A stretch of 64,000 bases of DNA from Lethocerus indicus (Eukaryota; Arthropoda; Insecta; Hemiptera; Belostomatidae), in NCBI GenBank assembly GCA_019843655.1, contig JACDQD010000008.1, positions 18,510,442-18,574,441 on the forward strand. Direction: 5' to 3'. Below are positions 1-12,405 of this stretch, in pieces. Both the position numbers and the translations under genes were made by a program. Numbering within the stretch: position 1 is the first letter of the stretch; each line of letters opens with the position of its first letter. The notes beneath the pieces were generated by a model that did no database searches, was not told the DNA's origin, and saw only the letters and a program-made list of their open reading frames with translations.

Positions 1-3000
1 CTAACTGGGCACATAATTTATTTTTTAATATTAACACTCCTTTAAATGTACCACACTTTATAGAAACGAGCATAAAACTTTTTTTTTACAACGAGATCAG
101 ATGAAAGTTATTAGTCCTTGGAATATTAACCGTCTGTGTTATTGGATAGATATGTACTCTACTAATTAGGACAACTCTCCAAACAATGAACCAATAGGTT
201 TGTCCTCCTTTATGAGCGCTGTATCTACCAATGCAATATTGCCGATACGTACTATCCATGCAGTTCTTTATTGTGCTTTACTACGGGTATTATCATAACC
301 CTTAAATTACATTTTCTATCGATCACATAGTATGTGCATGATATTTTTTGATTCTCCTTCTATTACACATCGGTACAACATAAGAATGATTGCGCATTAA
401 ACCAGATTCCCATTATGACATCACGCCTCCTGCCACCCTAAGCTGAAACATTCATTAACCCAAGACGCGATTACATTTGTCGCTATCACCGAGTTCAGAC
501 CGGATATTAAACGCCGTTAGTCCATCCCAGGACAGACACTTAGGGCGGATCGATATTTAAACGGCCGGGTCCCGTCATCGAAATCGGCCTGCGTCGGATT
601 AGAGTAAGCGGAGCCTTCTGGAGGGGCCGGGAGACGGTCAGCTGGGCTTCGGAAACGCCAGATGTGTCGGCTGGATAGCGAACACATGCCGCCGGCACAG
701 AACCCCTCCGGTACAATTCGCTCCTCTAATTACAGGCTTTGGGCGGCGGCCCACTGCAACCGGCGGCCGGGGCTTGCCATTTAGCCGACGGTGAAAATGT
801 CCCCAGTCCGCTTAGCCGAGCCGCACAAGCCAAAATCGGCTTACACCTCAAGGTTTTGGGTCGCAGTAGACACGCACTTTAGCGATTACAGAGATGTACT
901 GGTGTTTGACCCCGCGACCGCAGCTATCATAAAATCCACGCTAGATACAGAGCAATTACACGTATACACTAAACAACGCATTTTGAGACTATTAAGGCAT
1001 GAACACTACCGCCCTCCTGATGGGTCTTGTATCTGTATAATTGTTATGCGGTTATGGGCCCTGATATGCCTGGATTTTATGAGTGGCTAAAAAATGCATG
1101 AATAAAAAAATGACGTCCTATCAACCCCAAAGGTAATTAATTGTTGTCGATCATTAATCAACTAAAAACATGATTGTTCGACCACAATTGGCAAGAACTG
1201 ACGCAGCGAATACCAGCAAAAGCAACATAATTTCAAAGCGCATACATATATGGATGGTTCCAAATTCATTATCAGTGGGACTACTGAAAATCAATTCATT
1301 ATTTTGTGATACTTTTCGGCCGTATGTGTAATGGAAATAAAAAACACTGGAAATCTTACATTCTATATCTGCTCATTTTCCAGCAGGAATGATAGCCAGG
1401 AAATCATAATATATCCTTTAGTTTTCTGACAATATATCTAAAAATATAGTAAAAAAAATTAATCCTTCGCGGAAATCGGTAGTAACTCCAATGCAATTGA
1501 ATTCAATTGCAGTGGGACACACTCATTTGTAGACAAATAGTGGCCAGAATCATACGTGACGTTGATTAAAATTTCCAGAGCTTTGTTTAAAATAACTGGA
1601 CGATGAACACTCTGTCCTGTTCTTGTGACAAATTTCTCTGACAAACGTTTTCTATCACATTACAATGATCATACTTCATACATCACACCTCACAATCATG
1701 TATGTAATGGAGATTATTTTATGCGATGGTTAAGAGTTTGTAATTTATCATACCATTCATGGACGTTGGCAAAATCGATTCAAGCCAATATAGTGTATCG
1801 AATCAGCACATTTTTTCGACAACGGAGTAGCTTGTCTCAGCTGAATTTTCATTTGTGGACAGCCAGACCGATGGGCATTTTTATGAATAAATATTTCAAG
1901 GTAACGAAAGTGGCACTGTGGCCTATCGTCATATAATAGCTATTTTATGTACTACAGCCATACATGTATTTTATATAACTACAGCCATAAAATAACGTTT
2001 CATGTTACTGATTTATTTTTGCAAAAATTTATTATGTCGCCTATTAAGTCCTAATAACACGTTTTAATATATTGTTAAACACTTTTTATATAGCAAAAAC
2101 TAGTTTAAAATATCATTTTTCACCTATAAAGATAAAATATTAATTTTTAAATAAAACTAGAGTAATATGAATTATTCTCGAACATCTTACTCTAATAACT
2201 ATGTCTTTACTATTTTAATAAGACATGAAACTGCCGTATTCCCTATTCATAATAAAACTTATTATTATTAAGTTGTTAATGTTATCATCAACTGAGATCT
2301 TATTTTCTGCCTAATTTTATCTGGAGTTTTGGGATTTTGCATGCCCCAATTTTTTTAGACTGGCTGTTTCTCGCAGTTCTTTTACAACTTTTAAAACTCA
2401 AATGAGTCCGAGCACCCGGCTTTTTCCAACCGAGTAAAGTTCAAACACACTGTCGTTTTTAGTGCCTCCCCCTCGCCTCCCCGCCTTTATTCCGCTACAG
2501 AATTGTGGAACTTTGGAGATAAATACAATGGAACAATAAAACATTGACTACAATTTCTTGCTCCAATAACTCAGCCAAGAATATTCGGATAACATTTCAG
2601 CGTGCAGCCTCAATTCAAGAAGAAACGTTTTTGCATTTATCTATTATTTTATTCCCCTTAATGTATATTTTCAATCTAAAATTTGTGGCTACATTTCACA
2701 GGCTCCAGATAAGTATAAAATTGTCTTCACTGTCGATTTACCGGATGCCGGGGGTTACAGCATATATCTATGATAAATCCGTAAATCTCCTACAGTAATT
2801 GAAAACATTTATTGATAATGAAGAATTGATTCTGCATCGTTAAAGATCTTTATTAATGATCGTTTAATGGCTCTCCGTTAGGGACTTATTCTGTTATTCA
2901 CGGTACATATACAGATGAACATTTTATTTTTACTGTAACCAGAAAACGTGAGATGAGGCCGAAATAATTCCAGTAAATTAATCTCCCTTACACGTAAAGG

Positions 3001-4500
3001 GATCCGAACGGTAGAGGATACTTCCGACAAATTAATTGCTCGTTGGGACATAAATCGGACTCCTGTCCTTGAATTTAAACACGACTAATTTAGTCAGAGT
3101 TATTTTACCAAGACCATTCAGTTATTCGTAATCAGATAATAAATTAATCAGATAAACATTTTTGAAACAACAAAGAAATAAAATTATAAACGTTCATAGT
3201 ATGATTTCACTTCGTTTTACAGTATTCTTACATACACAGATAATTTTAAAATTTCAGCTAATTTAGTGGTTCTTTTACTAATAATCAAGGAAGGATCCTT
3301 TACCTAATCTCTGCTTTACTTTAAAGCAAAGTAAGTTCTCTAAGTAGTGATGTGAAGGTTCGGAGAGCGGCGGTGACTTTCTAAATCAAAATTTGCATTA
3401 CCAGTAGAGGTTGAAAATTCTGAATAGCATGAACGGGCTACTTTCCAATTTATCTGTGGTAGTCAGTTTCTTTACGATATCTGCAGTCCGATATATAATC
3501 ATTGGACTAACAGCGCTATAGCATCCAATGCCTTCATTATAGGAGACAATGACCTGAATAAATGTTCAATTCATCATCACCCTCTTGATACTACTACTCA
3601 CATTCTTGTCCACTTAACATTCTTGACTGCTTATTCTCTTATTGTTAATCATTTGTAAGCGGTGGAATTAACATGCTTTAACCATGTAAACTTCACGTCG
3701 TTTATGTTAATAAAAAGAGAAATTCACTGTACATGATTCACTTGGGCGATTTTCTTCCGCCATGTTACCCTTTATAGATATTAATGTAAGACAAATTAAC
3801 GTATGTGTCCATATTTTACACTTCGGCAGTTCGCATCATGGTGTGCGGTACACTATGCATGCAGAAATTTCCCTTTGGAGTTCTCAGAGAAGTGAAAGTG
3901 CTTATCGGAATCGCAACGCCCACAAAATTCTTGCGGTACAGACGGCATCGGTCAAGGAACCTCGACTATTCGGGTGACAATTTTAATATTCGGGAATGGT
4001 TTTCACCAATTCCGGGCCACAATACTTACTTAAGTCCTTTAGCATAAAACATTCTTAGTACCTGATAAATAACTAAGGTAAAAGGGTATTTTCAACACCG
4101 CTGTCAGAAATTCGATGTTTGCGTAGATCAAGATTTGGAATGGATCAGATCCAATTTATACTTTATGATTAGGACGTCAGTATTTGCTTAGTGTACTAGT
4201 CTAGCTATAGGTTTTTATAACTTTCTCCCTGTTCTAATAAGTATGTTTTCTATGTTTCGGTTTTTGAGGTGCCAACATCAACATCTGGAGAAACAAATTA
4301 TAACCATTTCCGACAATATATGTCGGATATATCGTTTTATATTTGATGGAATTTGTGGAACACATTAGGGACCGTCAGCCAAGACCAGATATAGACAATT
4401 TCTCAGCACTGCTGTACTACGTGGGCTTTAATATTGAAATTAAAAAGGGGTAACATTTCACGGTGGTATTTCACAGTTTAAATTAACCGTAATTAAACGC
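1..4500. other. Gene-free intergenic DNA, left edge
   Basis: No supported gene. Open frames here are short, lack convincing codon patterns and match no family I recognise. A GC-rich island with many CG dinucleotides lies at about 540-870. The longest open frame in it (791-1090, 99 codons) has no recognisable domain and no splice context. The rest is mixed AT-rich sequence with no tRNA, repeat or mobile element that I could identify. Confidence 0.6.
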
Positions 4501-4505
4501 CCGTT

Positions 4506-4781
4506 TTGGATTTCACAAATATGGACACGCGACCCAATGACTCACTTATGAGTCACGTCGGGCCGGTAGCAGTTTATCGAGGGACCGGGAAGTCAATCGG
4601 CCACGATTGCGTCCCAAGGATGTCTCCACCTATTGGGCTTAAGGGGACTTTCCCCGTCATCGGTTTAGGCCGAATTGCTCAGCTGCGGCCCAAGCTTGGG
4701 AGACTTCTCGGTCGGTCGGTCGGTCGCCGAGTGGGCGGTGACTCATCGGATGTGGCACTTCCGCCCGAAGAGAGAGTGTGA

Positions 4782-4833
<52 letters not shown>

Positions 4834-4960
4834 GGGTGAGGGTGAGGGAGAAACAGTGAGATAAAGTTGTTGACGACATATTTGAAACGCAACTGAATCA
4901 TTACCATTCCGCATCGCCTTATAAGGCTTTGATAACGCCGCACGCTGTGGAAACGAAACA
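4506..4960. promoter_or_regulatory. GC-rich island with AP-1, kappaB-like, GA-repeat and CArG motifs
   Basis: This island is clearly richer in G+C than its flanks. It holds three perfect AP-1 type sites (TGASTCA) at 4538-4544, 4549-4555 and 4739-4745; the first two form an inverted pair 4 bp apart. A symmetric Rel/kappaB-type site GGGGACTTTCCCC is at 4643-4655, a (GGTC)4 run at about 4710-4725, a long GA/AG repeat at about 4771-4851, and a perfect CArG box CCTTATAAGG at 4917-4926. These factor families combine in stress and immediate-early enhancers. An enhancer role is inference; motif density alone does not prove it. Confidence 0.4.
4771..4851. repeat. GA/AG dinucleotide microsatellite
   Basis: Nearly pure AG repeat, with some GTGAG interruptions at both ends. 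In insects such tracts can be bound by GAGA-factor-type proteins, so it may contribute to the surrounding motif island, or it may be a neutral microsatellite. Confidence 0.9.
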
Positions 4961-7900
4961 CTGGAGGCCGATAAGGGATAACGGCGGGCCGCGGAGCGCG
5001 GAGATTTAATTAGTAGATTGTGGGGCTCCTGTTAGCAGCTGTGACTTAAGTCGAGAGGCCTTGCCGTGTGAGTTACCCCCTCGCCTACAGGATACTTTAC
5101 TCCATCGTCGGAAGGAAGTTCGGCTTCCTTCTTGCCGAAACTACTGGAAAAAATCACATTGAACCAGGATTTTTAACCTGTTGTAACTACAATACAATGA
5201 TTCCTTTAAGAGGCTTTAATTCCTCGATGTGGATATACATATACAGGTTCAGAATAAACTTTTATTTATTTTTTAATTATTGGAAAGTTATTTTTATTTC
5301 CAGATTTTGTGAAACGCAAATATGAAATGTGTAGATTGAACAATACATCCTACTTAAGTGCGTACAGAAATTAGGTTTATTTTGAAATGTTTTTGGGTAG
5401 GTTATATTTCGAGGATCATGTGGTATCCACGTCCTCATTTTCATGAGTATTACATATTTTGGACAATGCACTATTGGAGTGGATTTATTCATGCGATTGT
5501 ACAGTGAGGGAACGACACATTGTTTCCCAGATTAGAGAACGCTCAGAATTAAATAGTGTAAGTGCTTCTTATGGGGACCCAAGGATTGTATATTAAGACT
5601 TCAGTTGTATATTGCAGGTACACAGGTTTCCGAGCAACTGAGGAGAAAATAAAATCAATTTATTCCATGTTCATTATTTAATGCATAAAACATATTAAGT
5701 GCTTCATACAGACATTACAACATTTTTTTTCAATTTCAACACTTTAATTGCACAGATTACATTCGATTACATGCCATAATTGATTTTCTGGATCATTGTC
5801 AATCAACGATAAAGAAACCGTGTTACGAGTTCCTTTTAATATTTGAACAAATATTATTTGAACATTTACGAGTCATGAGTGTTCCAAATTATTAACACAA
5901 TTGAACTGAATGAAAACCTTCCGCCGATGTGTTCAGATAATTTGTTAATATACTGCTATAAAGGGAATTACGAGGAACCCTTAAAAGATACGACCAGATT
6001 TCCAGTTAGTTAACACTTTGTATGGTCCTGCGAATTTAATATTATTTCTACATTGCGTATTATTTGTCAGAGGAATTTTCCACTTGAGAGCAAAATAAAC
6101 ATGAGTATCTTGTTTCGGTTAAAATTAAAAAAATATATATTTTTTAACATTTTTAAGATATAAATATATGTAATTTTAAAAATTACATTATATTGAAACA
6201 TTTGTCTATTTTGCTCGTATATTGTATATACTTTTACACAATTCCCAAACTGATTATTTCCTTTAATTCTGACGCATGTCGGCCGACATTAGAACAGATT
6301 GCCAGATATAAAACCTTCGTGGCAGAAAAAGATTTTCAACTGGCACAGAGTATAAAGTCTCAAATTTGTTCGCCCGTTGTTCTTTCAAAAGTCAAAGGAA
6401 CTTTCACAAAACGCATTGTTAAAAAAGACTAGAGTACAATGCTCCGTTCGGCATCTTACGAGACATGATACAGAATCCAGACCGGTTCATTAGTCGCTAG
6501 GCGTATTAGCGATTCACAATAAGCCTAAAGTAGTAAACCTCTCTACTCCCAGACCAACGCTCACGGAGCTGGTTGTTCAACCACCGGTCATCCTTAACCC
6601 ACATAATGGATAAGATTTTTATTTACGCCGCCGAACCTTCAATAATCGTAATATAATAGCTTTAATTATTTAGAACGAAGAGAAATTACTCGCCTTGTAA
6701 TGAATTCGAGACCGTAACTGGGGGGGATTCGATCCCCGCTGTTCCAGTGGGGCTTTCGAAAGCTCTGTACTCCCCGACGTTAGGATAACAAATTAGAAAG
6801 AAAATTCAGTATGTTTGCATTTATTAAGATCTAAAAGCTAGATCTCATGAAAAAAAAGTTGAATAAAATTAAATCTTACAGATGAATTTCTTCCCTTACG
6901 TATAAAAACTAGATTTATTAGTATAATAAAATAATTAATTATTGTAACCATTACATTTGTACTACTGGCATTTGAAGCCAGCAACATATTTCGATGAAAA
7001 GCACAGTCAGCTATAAATGATTTAAGTTTAAACAGGGTCGATTTGGAAGCCACAGCTGATCCTGGTGTATATACCGTGTCTAAGACTGATAAGATCTCGG
7101 ACATGCTCAATATGTAGGTCAGCTATATTTACCTCTTGCGTCGAGCTGGGATTGTTTAATTGAAATGAAATGCAAACAATGTATTATAAATTATCCGGTC
7201 GGGCACGGGTCCCGCACGACTCACAGCACTGATTGAAACCGTACTAATAAGTAAATAAATAAGGATAGAAAGTGCGACGTTGATCGATAAGTACCGACTA
7301 TCGCAGATAAAATTGTATTGAGGCTGTTAATAATTCCACTAGGCATCGGTTCGGAATTGAATGCGAATTTGAAAAAAATGATTTTGTTTATTACTTAGAA
7401 ATAAACTGAGGATTACCCGAAATTGTTATTGTTTGGCTCTATTTCGCTAGGGCCTATAACAGGCGTATATTACTTTTATTATTCGATCTAGTAACTACAT
7501 TCGCAAATGAACTACTGACCAACTTATGATCAAATAGGTAAATTAAGACAGAAAACCTTAACAGGTATATTGTAAATCTGGACTGCTATATCAAACTCGT
7601 TTTATAACTACTGCTTTATAACCATTGCTAGGTATCGTCCTTAACTACTCTTCTTTGGAGTCGTATTTGAGGATTCCGTAACTCGATAACTGAGTAATGT
7701 ATCGCGACGGCGAATATCGCAGTCCAATTTGAATGAAGCAAGGCGTATAATCGCGACCGTTGGGCGAGCAGTTGGAAACGAGTCCTCGGTATTTGAGAGC
7801 GCCTGTGATTTACCCTCCGGTGGGGCCAGCCCAGGTGAAAGCAAAAAGCTCGGCATTAATCAGATGCAATTTAAATTGCGGCGTCGGCCCGTCGGGTCGA

Positions 7901-10900
7901 AATGGAACCGGTACGGGACGCGAAAATGTTCGAGGGTGAAAAAATGTACGGCAAAAATATGTTAGTAGCAACGTCGTTAAACATATGTCCGCAGGAAGGC
8001 CGCGAGAAGCGAGTATAGACTTTAAAGGATTAAACGCTATCGCCGGTTTGCATTGGCCGGTTGAACTGGGGCCTCGCCTTGGACGGTAAGGACGGGGTTC
8101 ATTGTTGTACGAGCAGAATGGTATCCTAGGGTCTATTATTCCTAAATCTCTTTTTCTTTCCGACCAATTTACAACAGATAATTAAATAGAACCGAATGTA
8201 AATTCTGTCCGCTATCCCCCCACTCACATCTGGTCGGAAAACTTTCTCGACCGTGACTCCCCAAAATGATAAATGTATCTGATCCTTCTGCTCAATTAAT
8301 CTAGTTGATTCGAGACCAACGTTGAGTGGGGTGGCCGTAAATGCTCCCTGTTAATAGTAATCATTGAATTATTAGAATTTAATACCAAAAAGTGAAGGGG
8401 GGTTAGTCTTAAACAAACTTTCCAATATTGTAAAACTGAGACCCACACTTATTTTAATTGGTTGGTCTTTTTCTCTTATGTATTGTCTACTTCGAACGGG
8501 TAGACGACGTCCTAATTAAGTCTGTGTGAATGACAGGTTCATGATTGGATCAAAGATTCGTTGAATACAAGATAAGGCCCAGACACCCGTGGTCCTCGGC
8601 ACAATTTGAATGCAGGGATTGTTCTGATGGCGTTAGGAAAAAAGATTGTCGGGTGTCTTCCTTCCGGTCGAGTCCCCGAAGGCCACGCCTCTCCGAACAT
8701 TCGACCCTCCGTCACGCGCCCAATGCGTGCTACACGAGTTGAATATTTTCTAATCGGTAGCTTACTTTTTTAAATAAATGTTAAGATGAACTGTCCGTAC
8801 ACCGAAGAATTACTGTGATGGTCCTGAACGTTTTAGTTTTTATTCGTCGAGCATGTTTTGTATACAAAAAGAGTCGTTTTCTTGATTCCCCCACTGTTTG
8901 CTCTCCAGGACGATACATTCTGAAACGTGATTGGACCGTACCAGTGGTATTGTCGAACTTTTAGATTGCGTCATACAAAACTGACATTATTAACACTGAA
9001 ATAACACGAGTGGGTTTGTAGTAAGTTCTAAAGTCACAAAGGTAAAGAGATATATCGTTATTCCTAACGGAAATAGGCCGTCCCGCTTAATGCTGAGGCC
9101 GACAAAGGAGTTACGTAGATAAAAAAAGGAAAGGACAACATTAAAGATAATTAAGACAGAACCAATGATTAATGTTTAGATAGTGCGGGAAGCGCGGGGG
9201 ACGGATGCCGGCGAGAAGCGGTATTGGATTGCAGTCGAAGATAATGATTGAGATATTGGTTGGAAAGGAAAAGGGGACGGATCTGCAGAGATAACATCGG
9301 AAGCTGACAGAGATGGAGAGATATGAGAGAGATGCAGATAAGGGGAAGTTCGAATAATTTATTTCAGGCATATACTTCGGAAATAGAATAATTAAGGTAA
9401 TACCAGTAACTAGAGATACGTTTGCAGTATTAATCTGTGCCAGATTAATCTGTCCCGAACTGAAAGCATGCAGTTAAGTATATGATACCACTGTGCATGA
9501 AAACTAAAGCGATTTAGCGATACGACTGCAGACTTTTGCGTACTCCATCCACTGTATATCCTCACCTCTCTACTTTCACCGAAGCTTAAGCTAAAACAAT
9601 CGTGTCTCGTGGCCAAAGATTGATTGCGTTCTCAATCAGGGTCGTACCACAAACAGCAGGGTGGCTACTCCTTACAGTAGGGCTTTGGGGTTACGGGTTC
9701 TTCGGCGTGTAACACATTCCCTTATACATTACAAATGATATGGCTCTAGTGAGTTCAAGATATACCTGGAACCCCGAACACTCGCAGGCGGGGGAGACGG
9801 TTCTGGCTCAAATTAATCAGCCATACATACAACACTAAACACCAGTCGCAAGTTCTAAGGCATTAACAGTACACACCTCATGGCTACCGTGTCTGAGAAG
9901 GATCTGAAATGTGTTGTCTTCAGACGCTGAAAAGATAGGATTGATGAACGGCCTTATGCAAAAGCCCAGGACTTCCCGAACAGAATGAATATGAAATAAT
10001 ATATTACTAACGAAGGAAACCGGGTTACGAATGGGAGGACATGAACAGATGAGACAGAGATAACTGTAGTTGCTTGAAATTAAATGCAAAATGTTCGCTC
10101 CCCAATTTTCGCTAAATAGTAGAACTTTGTTTGCAATTCTCCCCTTCGGTCAGGGTTGCATTTCCCGTCTGCCCGCATTTTGTCAGCCGTCTGAATCGCA
10201 AGCGAAAGTGCCGTCAACGGACAATTGCATGGGGGTCCCGCACAATGGGCGTATTTATAAATAGTTTATGTAATATAGGTTCAGCTGGGCCGCTCGCTCC
10301 CCGAGTGGGGAAGGCGTGTCCGCCGGCCACTCCCCGGCTGAATTATTGTTATTGCCCCTCGCACACCGATGATAGACAATAAATCGCATTTCGGAATGTA
10401 CAAAACACCCGACGGTTTCCTGACGTTCGAATATTTTATATCGGAAGATTCGCATTTATCATTTATATCACTGAACAGATAAGCAATTCAGGCATCCTGT
10501 TTCTACATCCTCCTATATTAGTGGGTTATCACAAAAATGTTGGATTTAATGTTCCAGGATGTCTTTCGAATAGTTTTCATCAGCTTAATTAATTAGGAAT
10601 TAATTGTATGCAATTTTTCTTGTCACCAAAATCACAATTTGTGAACGTAAATACCTTTTAAACGGCTATGATTATACTATTTTAAAATAAAATGAGGAAT
10701 GACGAAACATTTATGAACGGTTTAATGAACTTAACCTTAGAAGAAATTATTAATAAGGATTTTAAAGGGTTATTATATTTGTGGAATTATCAAAGCTACG
10801 ATTAATAGGGATATTCAGTTCAAATCTGTGAGGGTTAGAATCATAACCATAATTTAGGGAATTTATTTTATTTTCCAGGAATTAATTGCTGGCAAAGAAT

Positions 10901-12276
10901 ACAGAGTGTATTATTATCCACCATAAGCTCTTGTACGGAAGATAACTCATTAAAAACCAGCTAATTGGCCGATTTTGCTTATAAGAAAAATATGTTTTTC
11001 ATGCTCTTCTGCAAAAGGAATGTAAATTTATACTGAAACCTTTATTCTTCCAACAGAAACAATTACATGGTGTTTCGCTGTTATATTTTTAAAAAAATCG
11101 CAAACTATATAAACTATTAGGTGTTTAATGTTTGCTGTACAAACATAATTATTTCTATATTCTAAGAGAAAACCAAGCATCGTGTATTAACCGCATAATG
11201 AAAGACTTACTATTAGTTACTTAAGGTGTGTTTGAACACTCGGAAGAGCTTTAAGCTAAACCGTTTTTAAAACAAATAGTCAACGACATCCATAGGACAG
11301 TAGGCAGGCACCATACAAGCACTTTGTAAGGAAGAAGACAGCGTTTTTTGTGTGAAATGTCCGTACCACCGGAAGTTCCTTTCCTCTGAATCGTCTGCCC
11401 TTTTATTCACGATTTCCTTTTGTCTTGGACCCCACGCTGGTTTTCCTATAGCCTCGGAACTTGTATTATACACATTTTGTGTACTCGCATTAGGATTTAT
11501 AAGTTAAATTCTTACATCCCTAGCATTTATCTAGATGTTCGAAATTAAAAAAAGTGCACTAAATTATGCTTCTTTATATTAACCCAAACTATTCCTTTGG
11601 TAAACTATCGCATGGATGCATACCTATGATAAGTATTGATGCGCAGGAAATCATGTCTCTAGATAGGGGCGCTAAAGCATGACGTGGACAAATCAGAAAT
11701 CAACTCAAACCCCTTGAAGTACGAGTGTTAATATTAGACACAATTCTCTCAGAATAGTGCCCTGATGACCCCTAAACTTTTCCCCCCTTCGAGTCCCATC
11801 TCCGCAGGAAACGATGGCCAGAACCCGCCGCTCGCGCCCTTGAACCGGAATGACGCCATAGTCAATTCCTCGAGGAAATACGTCACCCTCCTGATGACGT
11901 CATACTTGTCATCCTGCCAATATTGTTCCTCCGGACTTGGAGGCAAATTGTAATTGATTTTTCAATTCGGCCGCCGTCCTCCTAATCGGCATTCTTCCCG
12001 CGAATGACTGGTTCTCTCTCTAACCCGTGTACGGAGAATGGTAATCGTATCTCCGAAGCTGGATTCATTAGAATAATCAAATTTCGAAGGAATAAAAAAT
12101 TGGTGCTCTTGCTCCGTCCGACTACACACTGTCCGTTAGCTGATCCCCTGGAGCCGACAAACCGTAAAGCTAAATTGGGCATAATCCATTAATTGCATTA
12201 ATTAAGATAATAGGAACAAGCTCTGTAGGCCAAAATACAAAGCGGTAGACCGAATTAACATTCCTATATACATCTT
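4961..12276. other. Gene-free intergenic DNA with GC-rich islands
   Basis: No supported gene or RNA. GC- and CG-rich islands stand out at about 7780-8120, 8560-8740, 10140-10340 and 11770-11960, separated by AT-rich sequence. Open frames in them are short, overlap on both strands and show no domain. A short near-palindrome around 6720-6737 resembles a tRNA T-arm, but no tRNA can be built around it. Confidence 0.6.
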
Positions 12277-12350
12277 TAACGATATTTATGTACAAGTCAT
12301 ATAAATTCAGGAGAACGGTAGTTAGATCCTTAAGTACATAATAAATGGAA

Positions 12351-12360
<10 letters not shown>
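12277..12360 (+). repeat. Dispersed repeat, copy 1
   Basis: About 80 bp that align almost without gaps to 37,421-37,503, some 25 kb away and in the same orientation. The shared core includes GGTAGTTAGATCCTTAAGT. Copy 1 runs directly into a TA microsatellite. The family is not recognised; a short non-autonomous element or the end of a longer one is possible. No terminal inverted repeats or target-site duplication were seen. Confidence 0.7.

Positions 12361-12401
<41 letters not shown>
12354..12401. repeat. TA dinucleotide microsatellite
   Basis: Uninterrupted TA/AT repeat of about 48 bp directly following dispersed repeat copy 1. No function is evident. Confidence 0.95.

Positions 12402-12405
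<4 letters not shown>

Noticed and set aside
6718..6745. Sequence resembling a tRNA T-arm (GGGGATTCGATCCCC)
   Set aside because: The stem next to the loop does not pair correctly, and no acceptor, D or anticodon arm can be found at the right distances.
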